Source of the DNA: Adiantum capillus-veneris
Taxonomy: Eukaryota; Streptophyta; Polypodiopsida; Polypodiales; Pteridaceae
Direction: 5' to 3'
Length of the DNA stretch: 64,000 nucleotides
Assembly (NCBI GenBank): GCA_014529385.2
Contig: CM043959.1
Coordinates: forward strand, 12,774,809 to 12,838,808
In this document: positions 49,621 to 59,379 of the stretch, one piece after another
Numbering within the stretch: the stretch's first letter is position 1
Layout: every line of letters starts with the position of its first letter
Notes under the pieces: generated by a model
What the model saw: the letters and a program-made list of their open reading frames with translations, nothing else
What the model was told of the DNA's origin: nothing
Database searches by the model: none
Made by a program: the position numbers and the translations under genes

Positions 49621-51040
49621 TACAAATTCCAGGGGGGTTTGTAATCACCGAGCAAAAAAAATCGATCGAAGACAAATTTGAGCAAATTGATACAATAGCA
49701 ACAATGGTGAAAGGATAAAATTATGCCATGCACATTACTTTCACTACACAAGTCTAACACTCAATCAACAAAAAAAAGAGATTTTAGAACCGATATGAAA
49801 ATTGAATACCCGAGGCACAAGCAATCTCTTCATACTTGAAACATATACAATTCAATTCCATGTGGCATACCTCCTCTCAAAATAGGTTGTAAAAAAATTG
49901 GCAAGCTCCATTTTACTAATTACCAAAAGTTCAAGTCAAAACTTCTTGTCTCGCTTAAGTTCGTTGGCAACTTGTGCAACATTGGCTTCTAAGTTGCCTC
50001 TTAATTCTCTGAGCCCTCCTAATTGCAAATTAAAGGATAAAATAAAGCTTTAAGAGGTGCCTTGGAGGACCTCCAAATTGCTGCTTTATTTGATCATTTT
50101 GCTTTTGGAACCACTTTCCTTGAGACAATTTCTTGCCTAACGAGTCTGTTGTGAGATCAATAGACAAAAACAATATGACTCAGAGCCAAATGAAAGCTCT
50201 TCTACAAAGGAAAGGCCCACGGGTGCATTTTCCTGTTGGATGCAGAGATAAAGACATGAAGCAACAATTCCTTAAAAGCTTCTATACTGTGAGTGCTCTC
50301 ACTATTAAAAACAACCGGAGGCCATGGCACAACTAGAGAATCATCTAATCCTAGGATGTCTAGGCAAGATTGAAAGAATCTTTTAGTCTTAGCTCAGAGA
50401 ATGGTGATTTACAACTTCCAAATCCTACCAGGTCTTGCAGCAATAGGTAAACAAGAGCAGCCATTACATGAATAGATTCTATGGGCATGAAGCATCAAAT
50501 GGGCAAAATGTAGTAATTGTAGGTGCGAGTGAGACAAACGACAATAAAAAATAAATCATTCACAAAAGCTTGGAATCCAACTCATTTTGACAAATGCTAT
50601 TTTTTTCAAGGGAAAATTACCAAAGGACCCCTCTAATTTATGGAAATTCTCAAAATACACCTCAAATTTAGAAATTCCCAAAATACCCTTGTATCTATTT
50701 TGGCTAGATTCTTCAAGATTTTCTAATCTTTATTCCTTTTTGACAATTGAGATTCATTTTTTAGTGCTTAGCATATAATTTGTCACAAATTATCTCACAA
50801 AAAGGGCAACTATGCTCAAAAAATAATGAAGCAATTTGTTTGCAGAGCCTACATAACCAACTCAAATTCTAGTATTAACATCTTGTATTGATAGACAATC
50901 AGTGTTCTTATGAAAGCTACAAACTTTTTTATCTTTGGAGAAATTTAATCTCAAAACCGGACGTATCTTGGGAATGTTGGAAAATCTTAAGAATTTTGGA
51001 CAAAATTTGAGGGTGTAATTTTCCCTTTTTGTAAATGAAC
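49621..51040. other. Anonymous stretch with a dispersed repeat
   Basis: 50626-50766 is the inverted partner of 40733-40872. A 67-codon frame at 50133-50336 has no recognisable family. No gene is called. Confidence 0.45.
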
Positions 51041-51046
51041 CTGCTT

Positions 51047-52023
51047 GCACTGGTTTGCTACTGCAACCAGTCCGCACCGGTGTGGAATGGTTGCGCAACA
51101 GACTAGGGCATAGGTGTGAGAACTGGGAGGTGAGAGTGGCAACAAAAGACCAGGGCGTAGGTGTGAGAGGTTATAGGTGATTTAGCAAACTGAGCTAGCG
51201 GTGCTTCAATTTATTTGCTGTGAGACAGGCTTCTGCATATGCGACTACATGGGACTAGGGAGCATGAGCACAAGACCAAGTTCTAAGTCAATACTAATTT
51301 GCACTTGTTTAGGTTTATCACCAGATCCCAACTCAATACATCTTCTTTGACCCTACTCAAGTAATTCATCTGCCTTTCAAAATATATTCGAGGTTTGTCC
51401 TCAACACCCTAGCTTTTGCAAGAAATAATGAAAGCAAGAAATGGCACTGGGTAATCCTTGCCTGCATCTGTGCTTTTGTTTAGGTTGCTCTTAGCCTGAC
51501 ATTAGGTGCTATGCATGCATTCAATGACAATTAGATACTTGCCAGCAAAAGACCTAGGTAAAAGGGCTGACGGGATGAAAGATTGCCCATGCTTTTAGCT
51601 TAGAAGACCACCAAGGAAAGGTCAATGAGAGTTGAAGAAAAGACTCCTTTTTGGCTATCTTAATACTGCAAAAAACGCAATCACAAGTGCTAGAGTTGCT
51701 GATCAATACCTTTGACAAGACACTCAAGAGGAAGGGTCATGCACCACTACCGTTCGACACCCCACGACATACTGCAAGTAACGGCTGCTATCAATAAAAA
51801 TTTCACGTATATAGTGAGGGTAGGCGAGCATCTGCAGTGTGCTACTCTCTCTATTATTGTTGCATGCTGATGACAAAATGACCCTACTCATAGTGGTTTG
51901 ATACTGCAACCAGTCCGCACCGGCACGGAATGGTTGCAGCAGCAGACCAGGGCGTAGGTGTGAGAGGTGGGAGGCGAGAGTAGTAGCAGAAGAACAGGGT
52001 CTATATCGGCAAGTCTCTATCTG

Positions 52024-52056
<33 letters not shown>

Positions 52057-52300
52057 TTCTTCTCTCTTTTCTTGAGAGCGCACACACTATACATACACAG
52101 CTCTCGAGGCAACCGTCAGCTTCTTGCCGCTCTCGAATGCCCACAAAGAAAAGAAAGGCGACTCTATTTTCTAGTGGAGTGGAGTTGTGGGCACTAGTAG
52201 GGCACTTTTTTCAAAAGAGCCACCCTCTCACACTACGCTTTTTTAAAAGACGAGCAACATACCAGGGCATAGGTGTGAGAGGTGAGAGGCAAGAGCGGCA
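51047..52300. repeat. Scattered copies of a short GC-rich repeat
   Basis: ctgcaaccagtccgcaccgg with the following ggaatggttgc occurs at about 51060 and 51907, and agggcataggtgtgagaggt-type sequence at about 51110, 51150, 51948 and 52264. A 30-base C run lies at 52027-52056. No gene is visible. Confidence 0.7.
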
Positions 52301-52303
52301 GCC

Positions 52304-52665
52304 ATGGTGACCCCCTCGTCAAGCACACTTAGAGTGATCACAAGATCTATGTCAAGCCAAGCTGGTGCAGACCAAAGGGTATTGATTCACGTGTCAAGAG
52401 GGGTGGATTTTGATGCCTAACATTGGGTATGGCTCAAACAAGAAGACAAGGCATATGCTACCCAAATTCCAATGGTTTCACGAAGTTTTTGGTACACAAT
52501 TTTGCTGAACTAGACCTTCTTATGATGCACAACAAGAATTTTTGTGCTGAGATTGCTCACAATGTTTCCACTTTGAAGCGGAAATCAATTGTAGAGAGAG
52601 CCACTCAGCTCAACATTGCAATTATCAATGGTTCTGCCAGGCTTCGTAGTCAGGAGGATGAGTAG
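52304..52665 (+). pseudogene. RPL32: Ribosomal protein eL32 (RPL32) processed pseudogene
   Basis: eL32 is a large-subunit ribosomal protein of about 133 aa. Intronless blocks in order are SDHKIYVKPSW and RPKGIDSRV (near 52333-52390), [17 protein letters not shown] (near 52411-52460), and an intact C-terminal half, [20 protein letters not shown]...ARLRSQEDE, ending at the stop 52663-52665. A TAG at 52330 (Gln in the family), a deletion near 52396, an insertion near 52455 and a shortened N-terminus break it. The lack of introns over the whole span suggests a retrocopy. No poly-A tail is obvious downstream. Confidence 0.85.
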
Positions 52666-52798
52666 GTGCTGCCGGTCCTAATGATGACAGCATTAAGGAT
52701 AAGATAGTTTAAAAAATTTTGGAATTGTAATTTTGTGTTTCTGACATCCACGCTTTGTTGTATTGGTTTTGGAATATTCAATATCAATGATCATCTCC

Positions 52799-52800
<2 letters not shown>

Positions 52801-52859
<59 letters not shown>
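52801..52859. repeat. (GA)n microsatellite
   Basis: About 29 GA units. Confidence 0.97.
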
Positions 52860-52864
<5 letters not shown>

Positions 52865-53592
52865 TCTCAAATTATGGAGAAGATTAATTATAAACTTCTA
52901 AGTGAAGAGGAGGTGGAAATAGCAACACCTCGGCAATATCTCCTGAACTTGCCAATCGCATTTGATTCCTCTCAAAGGTGTTAGTTCACTTGACTTTCAT
53001 TTCTTTGTGGAAAACAATTGCTTTGTTGTTAGCTGAATAATTGTGTGTGTGTTTTTTTATGCCCATTACGTAAGAAGAGGCCAATGATTTCAATAAAAAT
53101 TTAAAAGCATCAATGAGAGGCCAATGATTTTAAATAAAAAACTTAAAGAATCAAACAGGATACTAGCGGTTCAACACCATTAAATGTGAAGGAGAAAGCC
53201 AATTGATGCAGACAAGTAGTATTGGGTGAGGTGGGGGGTAGACAAGGAGGGAGCGTGTAAAGCCAAGGAGTCATGGCACCATGCATCAAGCATGTGTAGT
53301 CTTAAATTATGGGAGAAGACATGCAAGTTTTTTAATTTTCACAGCGGCTACACTTCTGTAGCAACTCATATGACTATCCAAGTTGTTAATGTGGGAGTCC
53401 GACATTAATCATATGTCAAGAGTGGGTGAATTTGAGCCATTAGGATAGATTATCTTTGAGATATGCACCGCCACCATGTGTTGTGAATTCTGCCAGATTA
53501 CTTTGGTCTTCAAGCTCAAGAAATCATATAATTTATAAACTTCTTTACTCTACCTTGTTTGAAGAGACTTGCTCGATTATTTCATTGCTCAA
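52860..53592. other. Anonymous flank of element A
   Basis: No gene or element recognised. The phrase gaggccaatgatttnaa is duplicated near 53078 and 53116. Confidence 0.4.
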
Positions 53593-53597
53593 AAATA

Positions 53598-53789
53598 TGA
53601 AGGGGGATCGGGGAGCACCACAGACGGAGAGTAAGAGAGAGAGAGAAGGAGACACACACGATGTGGGTGGGGAGACTGTGAAGTGGCAGCTCCCCCTATA
53701 CAGTATACTCACTATAAGTATAGGGTAATAGTGGGCAGGCGCCCATGATCTGGGCGACCGGTCAAGGCACATAGGCCTTAACCCCAACA
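53598..53789 (-). repeat. Element A 3' LTR (192 bp)
   Basis: Same length and ends as the 5' LTR, with five differences in 192 bases (about 97.4% identity). Confidence 0.93.
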
Positions 53790-53864
53790 ACCTCCCACTT
53801 AAAGGCCAATGTGCCTTTAAGCAAGATCTAATAGTGTACAACTAATAGAAGGTGAGATATTCTC

Positions 53865-54671
53865 TCAACCTATGCCCACTGACTCTCGATGAGCTAGTGC
53901 ATCCGGCTCTACTGATAGACAAACATCCTGCTGCGGAAGCCACATAGAGCTAGCTCCAAGCTTTGCAAAGAGTCTACAAGAGCTCATGCACTCCTGCAAG
54001 TATCGGTCCAATACCTGCAAACCTCCCCTATGCTCTATGCCGAGATCAGTCATCGAACAACTAATCAAACCTGCTGCAAATGCTCCCACTGCTGCAGCTG
54101 CTATGTCGGGCCTCGAGATCAGCATCTCGTACATGAGGACACCGAACGTTGATGCAACCCTGGCAACCTCTGCCACCTCCAACCTAGAACTCAACTCATG
54201 GCAATCCTGTCCCCTATCATAGAGACCATGGCACTCTGACTCCGAGCTCTGGAGTGACTCCTCGTGCCCACCACATATCACATGTGTACCAAGAGTATCC
54301 ATCTGTCCTGAATCTGCATCAAGCTCTGGCATAAGCATATCAAGAAATGACTCCACAATAGTCGACATCTCAGCATCCATGTGAGTCATCTCTGTCATCA
54401 CCTCTGATGACTCATCCTGCTGTGACTCACTAGAGCTGTCCCACTCTACCTGTGCATCCGTAGACTCAACGTGCACAACAAGGTCACTGCTCTGCACTCC
54501 ATGCAAAGCATCTTGCAACCCACAAGCAAAAGAGACTCGCCTGCTCTCTCGCTCTCTACCTGGCTGCATGATCACAGAGACAACACCGTCTCTCCCGTGA
54601 TCCACATGTGATGGGTAACCTGTACCACTCCTGGCACCTCTCGCAATCACTAGCGAACCCAAATGCATCAC
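53865..54671 (-). CDS. Element A C-terminal ORF of unknown function (268 aa)
   Basis: I do not recognise this protein. Residues 1-25 are the end of a copia pre-integrase domain (GSLVIARGARSGTGYPS). Residues about 62-150 are acidic and Ser/Met-rich. Residues about 108-230 contain blocks conserved in element B (LDMLMPELDAD, AEVARVASTFGVLMYEML, VGAFAAGLIS, LQVLDRYLQE). Residues 188-203 (PDIAAAAVGAFAAGLI) are small and hydrophobic, possibly one membrane-associating helix. It ends 75 bases before the 3' LTR, so it fills the whole place of integrase, RT and RNase H. No integrase or RT motif is present. Confidence 0.7.
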   Translation of the reverse strand: MMHLGSLVIARGARSGTGYPSHVDHGRDGVVSVIMQPGRERESRRVSFACGLQDALHGVQSSDLVVHVESTDAQVEWDSSSESQQDESSEVMTEMTHMDAEMSTIVESFLDMLMPELDADSGQMDTLGTHVICGGHEESLQSSESECHGLYDRGQDCHELSSRLEVAEVARVASTFGVLMYEMLISRPDIAAAAVGAFAAGLISCSMTDLGIEHRGGLQVLDRYLQECMSSCRLFAKLGASSMWLPQQDVCLSVEPDALAHRESVGIG

Positions 54672-54971
54672 AAAATCTCGCTCTCATAGCGAAATCTGAC
54701 ATCCACAATCTCTAAGCTGACCAATCGAGATCAAACTCACTGTCAAATCTGGTACATAGCGCACATGTCATAACAAGTAAGATGCACCACTCGGTAATGA
54801 CAGTCTCACATCTCCTGCAACTGCTATTGCATGCACCGATCCATCGGTCAAACGTACACTGCCAAGCATCCCGCTAGAATAGCTACAAAACCATTCACAA
54901 TGCGACGTGACATGAAACATAGCATCTGCGTCTAGCAACCACTGCGAAGGGAGCGCACTATCCACATGCAT
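54672..54971 (-). pseudogene. Element A protease-like and pre-integrase region
   Basis: The frame reads QWLLDADAMFHVTSH, which aligns with the copia protease start W-x-L-D-(S/T)-G-A-x-x-H-x-T, but the Ser/Thr-Gly pair is Ala-Asp, so the catalytic triplet is gone. GSVRLTDGSVHAI, DVRLSLPSGAS, VRYVPDLTVSLISIGQL and GCQISL (GAG-pre-integrase) follow. Two in-frame TGA stops (after YLL and after QISL) are CGA-type changes. It is in the same frame as the downstream ORF 53865-54671, which begins with the pre-integrase tail LVIARGARSGT. Confidence 0.7.
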
Positions 54972-55528
54972 AGCATCTTGTGCATAGCTCGAGGTAAAAG
55001 TGACATCCCGTCACTAGTATATTCCGACACTACATCTGCCTCAACTGTCAAAGCAACTGAGTCCATGGCATCACTACATACATCTCTGAGACTGCCATGT
55101 CTCCTACGATGTCGCATACGACGAAAACAGCGCCGTCTAACGTGTCCAGAATGACCACAATACCAACATATCACCTGTCGGCATACTCGTGAATGTACAT
55201 GTCTCACACGAGTCCGTGATGACTCAGATCTATCATACATATCATGTAATCTGCGCCAAAGTGCTCTTGAAGTAGTCTCATACATAACAAGAGCATATAC
55301 AGATTCCGCAAGGTGCAAAGAGAGTGTAGATAGTGCCATCTCCTCTAGCTCCTGCCACTGATCGTCAGACATGTTTGAAGGTCTACCTGTATCACCACTC
55401 AATGGTCGATGCAACCCTCGCTGTGTCAATGCATCAAGCATACACTCTCTCCATGCTGCAAAGTCGGTCCATGCACATTTCGGAGAGATCATAATCTTAG
55501 CGATCACCTGTCTCTGCCATGAGCACAA
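54932..55528 (-). CDS. Element A Gag (UBN2-type) with zinc knuckle
   Basis: A 198-aa frame. Residues about 15-110 follow the copia Gag (UBN2) pattern: W-x-x-x-(F/W) near the start (FAAWRECML), W58, LSLHLAESV, then TSRALWRRLHDMYD. A CCHC knuckle, CWYCGHSGHVRRRC (Cys121, Cys124, His129, Cys134), follows and is basic on both sides. In other elements Gag forms the particle that packages the RNA. The frame then runs into the protease-like ORF in another frame, with a 40-base overlap (54932-54971). Whether that shift is programmed or a mutation is open. The start at 55528 is the first ATG of the frame. Confidence 0.8.
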   Translation of the reverse strand: MCSWQRQVIAKIMISPKCAWTDFAAWRECMLDALTQRGLHRPLSGDTGRPSNMSDDQWQELEEMALSTLSLHLAESVYALVMYETTSRALWRRLHDMYDRSESSRTRVRHVHSRVCRQVICWYCGHSGHVRRRCFRRMRHRRRHGSLRDVCSDAMDSVALTVEADVVSEYTSDGMSLLPRAMHKMLCMWIVRSLRSGC

Positions 55529-56636
55529 TGTAGCAAACTAGAAAGCAAAACCACCTCACCAACAACACCTGGAAACTGTCTACAAGTATGGCCAGAAACA
55601 CAATGTAAAACCTGTGAGACACACTCTAAAATAGTGCTCCCGCAATGTCAATACAAGCCTCGCCTGCTCTAGTATCACACTGCAATCTGTGAGCTAATCA
55701 CCAAGCCCACACTATGTGGTATCGATGCATAGACACGCATAAATCTCCCACCTGCAGAGAACACCGCACGCAATTGCTGAGTACAACCAGCAATCTCTAC
55801 CTAGATCGCATAAATGATACGCATAAAACTCTTGGGAAAATTTCGCCAGAGTTTCGTAAGTAAAACGGCCACAAAACCAGTAACCAAACTGACTGCACGC
55901 TCAAAACCATGAGCAACCAAAGCGCATCAAACCGCACTCCAAATGCATGCACCAATCTCCACACTTTGCATACATCATTGCAAACACCTGCAAATCTAGT
56001 ACACAAATATCTGCTCTACCTGTGACTGCCAAAAAACATGCTCGAGGCATACATTGCCGAGCTCAAAATGCAATCACATTAATCTCCCTGAGCATCAAAC
56101 CACATAAGGCATACATCGTATCCTCCCACCTGTGAGGAAACTTGCAGCAAATATCACTCTCACATCTGAGAGCAAACCATGTGTGGAATCCTCGACACAC
56201 AATAAACAACTGCTGCTGCAGAAAATTCAGCGTTCAGAATTTTAAAATTCTGATATGACGAGCGCGTTCAGAGCGTGCCAAAACCCCAAGATAGACTCCT
56301 GGATCACATGTATCCGAGTCCGGGTGTGAAAGCTATGCCAAAAACCTCCGTTTCGACCCAAAAACGCAGCATAAACTGCCAAAAGAGGGCTGAAAAATAT
56401 AGCTCCTCAACCGTAGCTCGAATGAGGTTTCTGATGGCTCGAATGGCTTTGAAAGGGGGCTAAAACGGTCGGACGCCTGCTAGAAACGCTCTTGGAAAGC
56501 TGAATTTGCCGATGCCGAAGTCGAAACCCTGTTTACACTCTTGAAAGTGCGCGAGCGCGCGGACGCGATTTCGGGAATGAAACTGGCTCTCCGCTGTCGT
56601 CGTGACTGTGCACACACGCGCTCCCTCCGCACCTAC
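55529..56636 (-). other. Element A leader (about 1.1 kb) without ORF
   Basis: Between the primer site and gag. No significant ORF. It presumably holds the packaging signal, but no specific structure was recognised. Confidence 0.5.
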
Positions 56637-56648
56637 GCTCTGATATCA
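56637..56648 (-). promoter_or_regulatory. Primer-binding site of element A
   Basis: TGATATCAGAGC on minus, two bases from the LTR end. It differs from the standard initiator-Met site (TGGTATCAGAGC) by one G-to-A change. Confidence 0.85.
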
Positions 56649-56650
56649 AT

Positions 56651-56842
56651 TGAAGGGGGATCGGGGAGCACCACAGACGGAGAGTGAGAGAGAGAGAGAA
56701 GGAGACACACACGATGTGGGTGGGGAGACTGTGAAGTGGCAGCTCCCCCTATACAATATACTCACTATAAGTATAGGGTAATAGTGGGCGGGCGCCCATG
56801 ATCTAGGCGATCGGTCAAGGCACATAGGCCTTAACCCCAACA
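56651..56842 (-). repeat. Element A 5' LTR (192 bp)
   Basis: It starts TGTTGGGGTTAAGG and ends CCCCCTTCA on the minus strand. It contains a GA/CT-rich segment (gagagagagagaagg). Confidence 0.93.
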
Positions 56843-56869
56843 AAATACGCTCACCAATTTGTATAACCC

Positions 56870-57629
56870 GAATTCCAGCTGCATAATCTTTGAATGGATT
56901 TCTTAATTCCAGAGTTGCAAGGTTGATATAGCCCAATAATGAACTTAATTTAGACACAATTTAGGGTGCCTTAGCTTGTTGAACACATTTCACCTTATCA
57001 TCGGCCATCTCAATACCATTTTGGGACACAATATGTCCTACAAGTTGACCTTTCCAGACCATGAAGACTGACTTGAATGGATTCAAGCAGATTCTTTTTT
57101 CCTTGCACCTTTCAAAGACCATTTCTAGGAATAATAAATGCATCTCTTCGTTAGAGAAGAGTGTAAAATCATCCATGAAGATGGCTAGAAACTTGCATAG
57201 GAATTCACTGACTATTTCCAGCATACAACGCTGAAATGTTGGTGGAGCATTGCACAGACGGCTTTAAGCAAATTGTCTATCTCCTCCTTGGCTTTCTTGG
57301 CATAATTACTGTAGTCGTACTGGTATGGCATCTGATTTTAGTGATATTTGATGCTCACAAACCTCTGGATCTACACCTTTTAGATCAGTGTGTTCCCCAC
57401 ATCTTTATACTTATGGAAAAGAGCCTTTGCTTTCTCCTTCACCTCTGAGTTCAACTGCTTGTTAATTTTGATCATTTGGGGTTTGTCTTCTGAACCAAGG
57501 TTCCATGCTTCTACCTCTTGGTTATCTGGAAGTAACCAGTTTGGGCCACCTCCCTTTTATTTTTTCTTCCTTTTTAGTATGAATCCCAATTGCATAATCT
57601 TTGAATGGATTTCTTAATTCCAGAGTTGC
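56870..57629 (-). pseudogene. Ty3/gypsy RT fragment, second copy, flanked by a 50-bp direct repeat
   Basis: On minus, FLAIFMDDFTLFSNEE (with the F-M-D-D catalytic pair), FERCKEKRICLNPFKS and GQLVGHIVSQNGIEMAD. Relative to the copy at 48630-49620 it lacks about 275 bases (the DGYSGYN-to-NAPSTF part) at about 57257. The sequence gcataatctttgaatggatt with its flanks, about 50 bases ending gagttgca, occurs at both ends (56873-56922 and 57580-57629). The fragment's inner end, aaggttgatatag at about 56922, is the same cut point as at 48632. Confidence 0.75.
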
Positions 57630-59100
57630 ACTTTGAACTTCAGTACCTTAAGTTTCCATCTCAGTGCCTTCTTAACTAGTGTCTGCCCTGTTGATCTGAA
57701 ATCAAAATTTTTCCATTCAAATTCAGAATGGTTCATTGGCTAACTGGATTCCTTTCTCTAGCATGCATTTCAATGAACTTGTATGGGAATTGTCTCTTCT
57801 GTTTTTTAGCTTGCACCTTATCCATTAATACTGCATTCAAATCAATCTCTGCTAATGGAAATATATTCATTGTTGCAAGCATTCTCTCTATCTTCCTACC
57901 ACTGTATTTCTTGCATAATTATTTTGGTCTTAAGCTTTTTTTTTTTGCTTATGGTATTATTAGTTTGGATCTAAATCCGCCTACTAGCTCCTTGCATAGT
58001 GATCGTCTGATTTGCATAATCATGAATGGCTCCTACAGTTCTGAGCCAGGGTCATCCCAATAGCATTCCATATGCTCCTTAGACAATTAACACAAGAAAT
58101 TTGGTTTTCAATTTTTCCTTACTAACCCATATTTGCATGTTTTTGATCAGACCGATAGTGTGTACTACCCTATGGTCTACCATTCTCACTTTGAATGGTG
58201 CTGGCTTCAAATCATGGATGTTCATGAGGAGATGTTCCCCCAGTATGTTGACTCCGGCACCTCCATCCAAAATAACACCACATAAAGGTTTCCAATGTTT
58301 CCTCAACTTATAATCAACTTGAATGACTGTACTTCATCATCTCTTAGCACTGAGAGGTCTATTGCCCTTGCCTCAAATTTAGCTTTCCTTTTCTGTCCGA
58401 TGAAGTTTGCAGCTTCTGGTAAAGTTTGTTTGATATCATCCAACTCCACTGTCAACTTTTGGATGTGTTCATAGACCTTGACATAGATCTCATCTCTCTT
58501 ATGCCATCAATTGTTCTCAAAACTAGAGGATTCCTTACTAACTTCACAGTTCCATTCAACTTCTTTCTCTGAGCTGTCATTTGCTAACACTGGGATAGGC
58601 ATTGATCCTTCACCAACTCAACTGCTTCAGTCTCGACCAAGTCTTGTTTGACTTGCTTGATTCTTCCACTTGCTAACACTAGGATAGACACTGATCCTTC
58701 ACCAGTTTAGTTGCATCAGTCTTGGCCAAGTCTGATCTTACTTGCCCGACTTCTTCCACCAGACCTTGTATCGCAACAATCTTAGATTCTTCAATTGCAG
58801 ATACTGAGTGCTTTGTCTATCCCTTCTTAGTTGACTCGGTTGGGATCTTCTGGATGGTGTAATCCTCAGAACACTCTAGTTGTTTTGGTAGCTTTTTAGC
58901 CAAATTCTCTGTAATCTTGGCTGCCAACTCTCATTGCTTATACCACACATCCACTACCTTGGCTTTGCCCTTGTCCTTCCAAACCTCTCTCTGTTGTTCC
59001 CACTTCTTGGCCTCAATAATTATTGCCTGTTGGATCTCCTCTGGAATTTCTTCAATTATTACACCTTTTCTCTAGTAACTACCCAAACCGGCAATGCTTC
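57630..59100 (-). pseudogene. Ty3/gypsy pol: aspartic protease and linker, broken
   Basis: At 58306-58079 on minus one frame reads CGVILDGGAGVNILGEHL, an aspartic protease site (family LDxGxxxN; the triplet is DGG here), then PAPFKVRMVDHRVVHTIGLI, as in gypsy proteases. The rest is Lys/Glu-rich linker in broken frames, with a CCHC-poor region near 58600-59000. It continues on minus into the RT fragment. The protease would cut the Gag-Pol precursor. This copy is decayed. Confidence 0.7.
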
Positions 59101-59379
59101 TGGTGCCTTCATAGCAGGTGCCTCAATTTTGATTGCATTTGGGCATTGAGCTACAAAATGCCCATACTTTTCACAATAGTAGCAGTCAAAACTTTTGCGC
59201 TGAACATTTCCATATCCTCTACCTTGATCAGTACCCCCTCGGTATCTGCCTCGGCCATTACCAGTCCACTAGTGCGTGAAATTTTTTGCTTTAGAATCAC
59301 TGACTCCTTTCGTTTTTTATTGGTTTTGTGTTGGTTAATGCTATCAAGGATAGATCTTTGCCTTTCTTGAAGTGATGAA

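Larger units (their letters stand above)
53598..56842 (-). mobile_element. Element A: complete, young non-autonomous Ty1/copia-type element (3245 bp)
   Basis: LTRs 56651-56842 (5') and 53598-53789 (3') are both 192 bp with TG...CA ends and differ at five positions, all transitions. A 5-bp target duplication, aaata, flanks the element exactly (53593-53597 and 56843-56847). A primer site, TGATATCAGAGC, lies two bases inside the 5' LTR, and a purine tract (aagtgggagg) lies just before the 3' LTR. Inside: a leader of about 1.1 kb, gag with a zinc knuckle, a protease-like region, pre-integrase and an unrecognised C-terminal ORF. Integrase, RT and RNase H are absent, so mobilisation must use enzymes of another copia. 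Confidence 0.92.

Noticed and set aside
50133-50336. 67-codon ORF in anonymous DNA
   Set aside because: No recognisable motif and no neighbouring exon structure.
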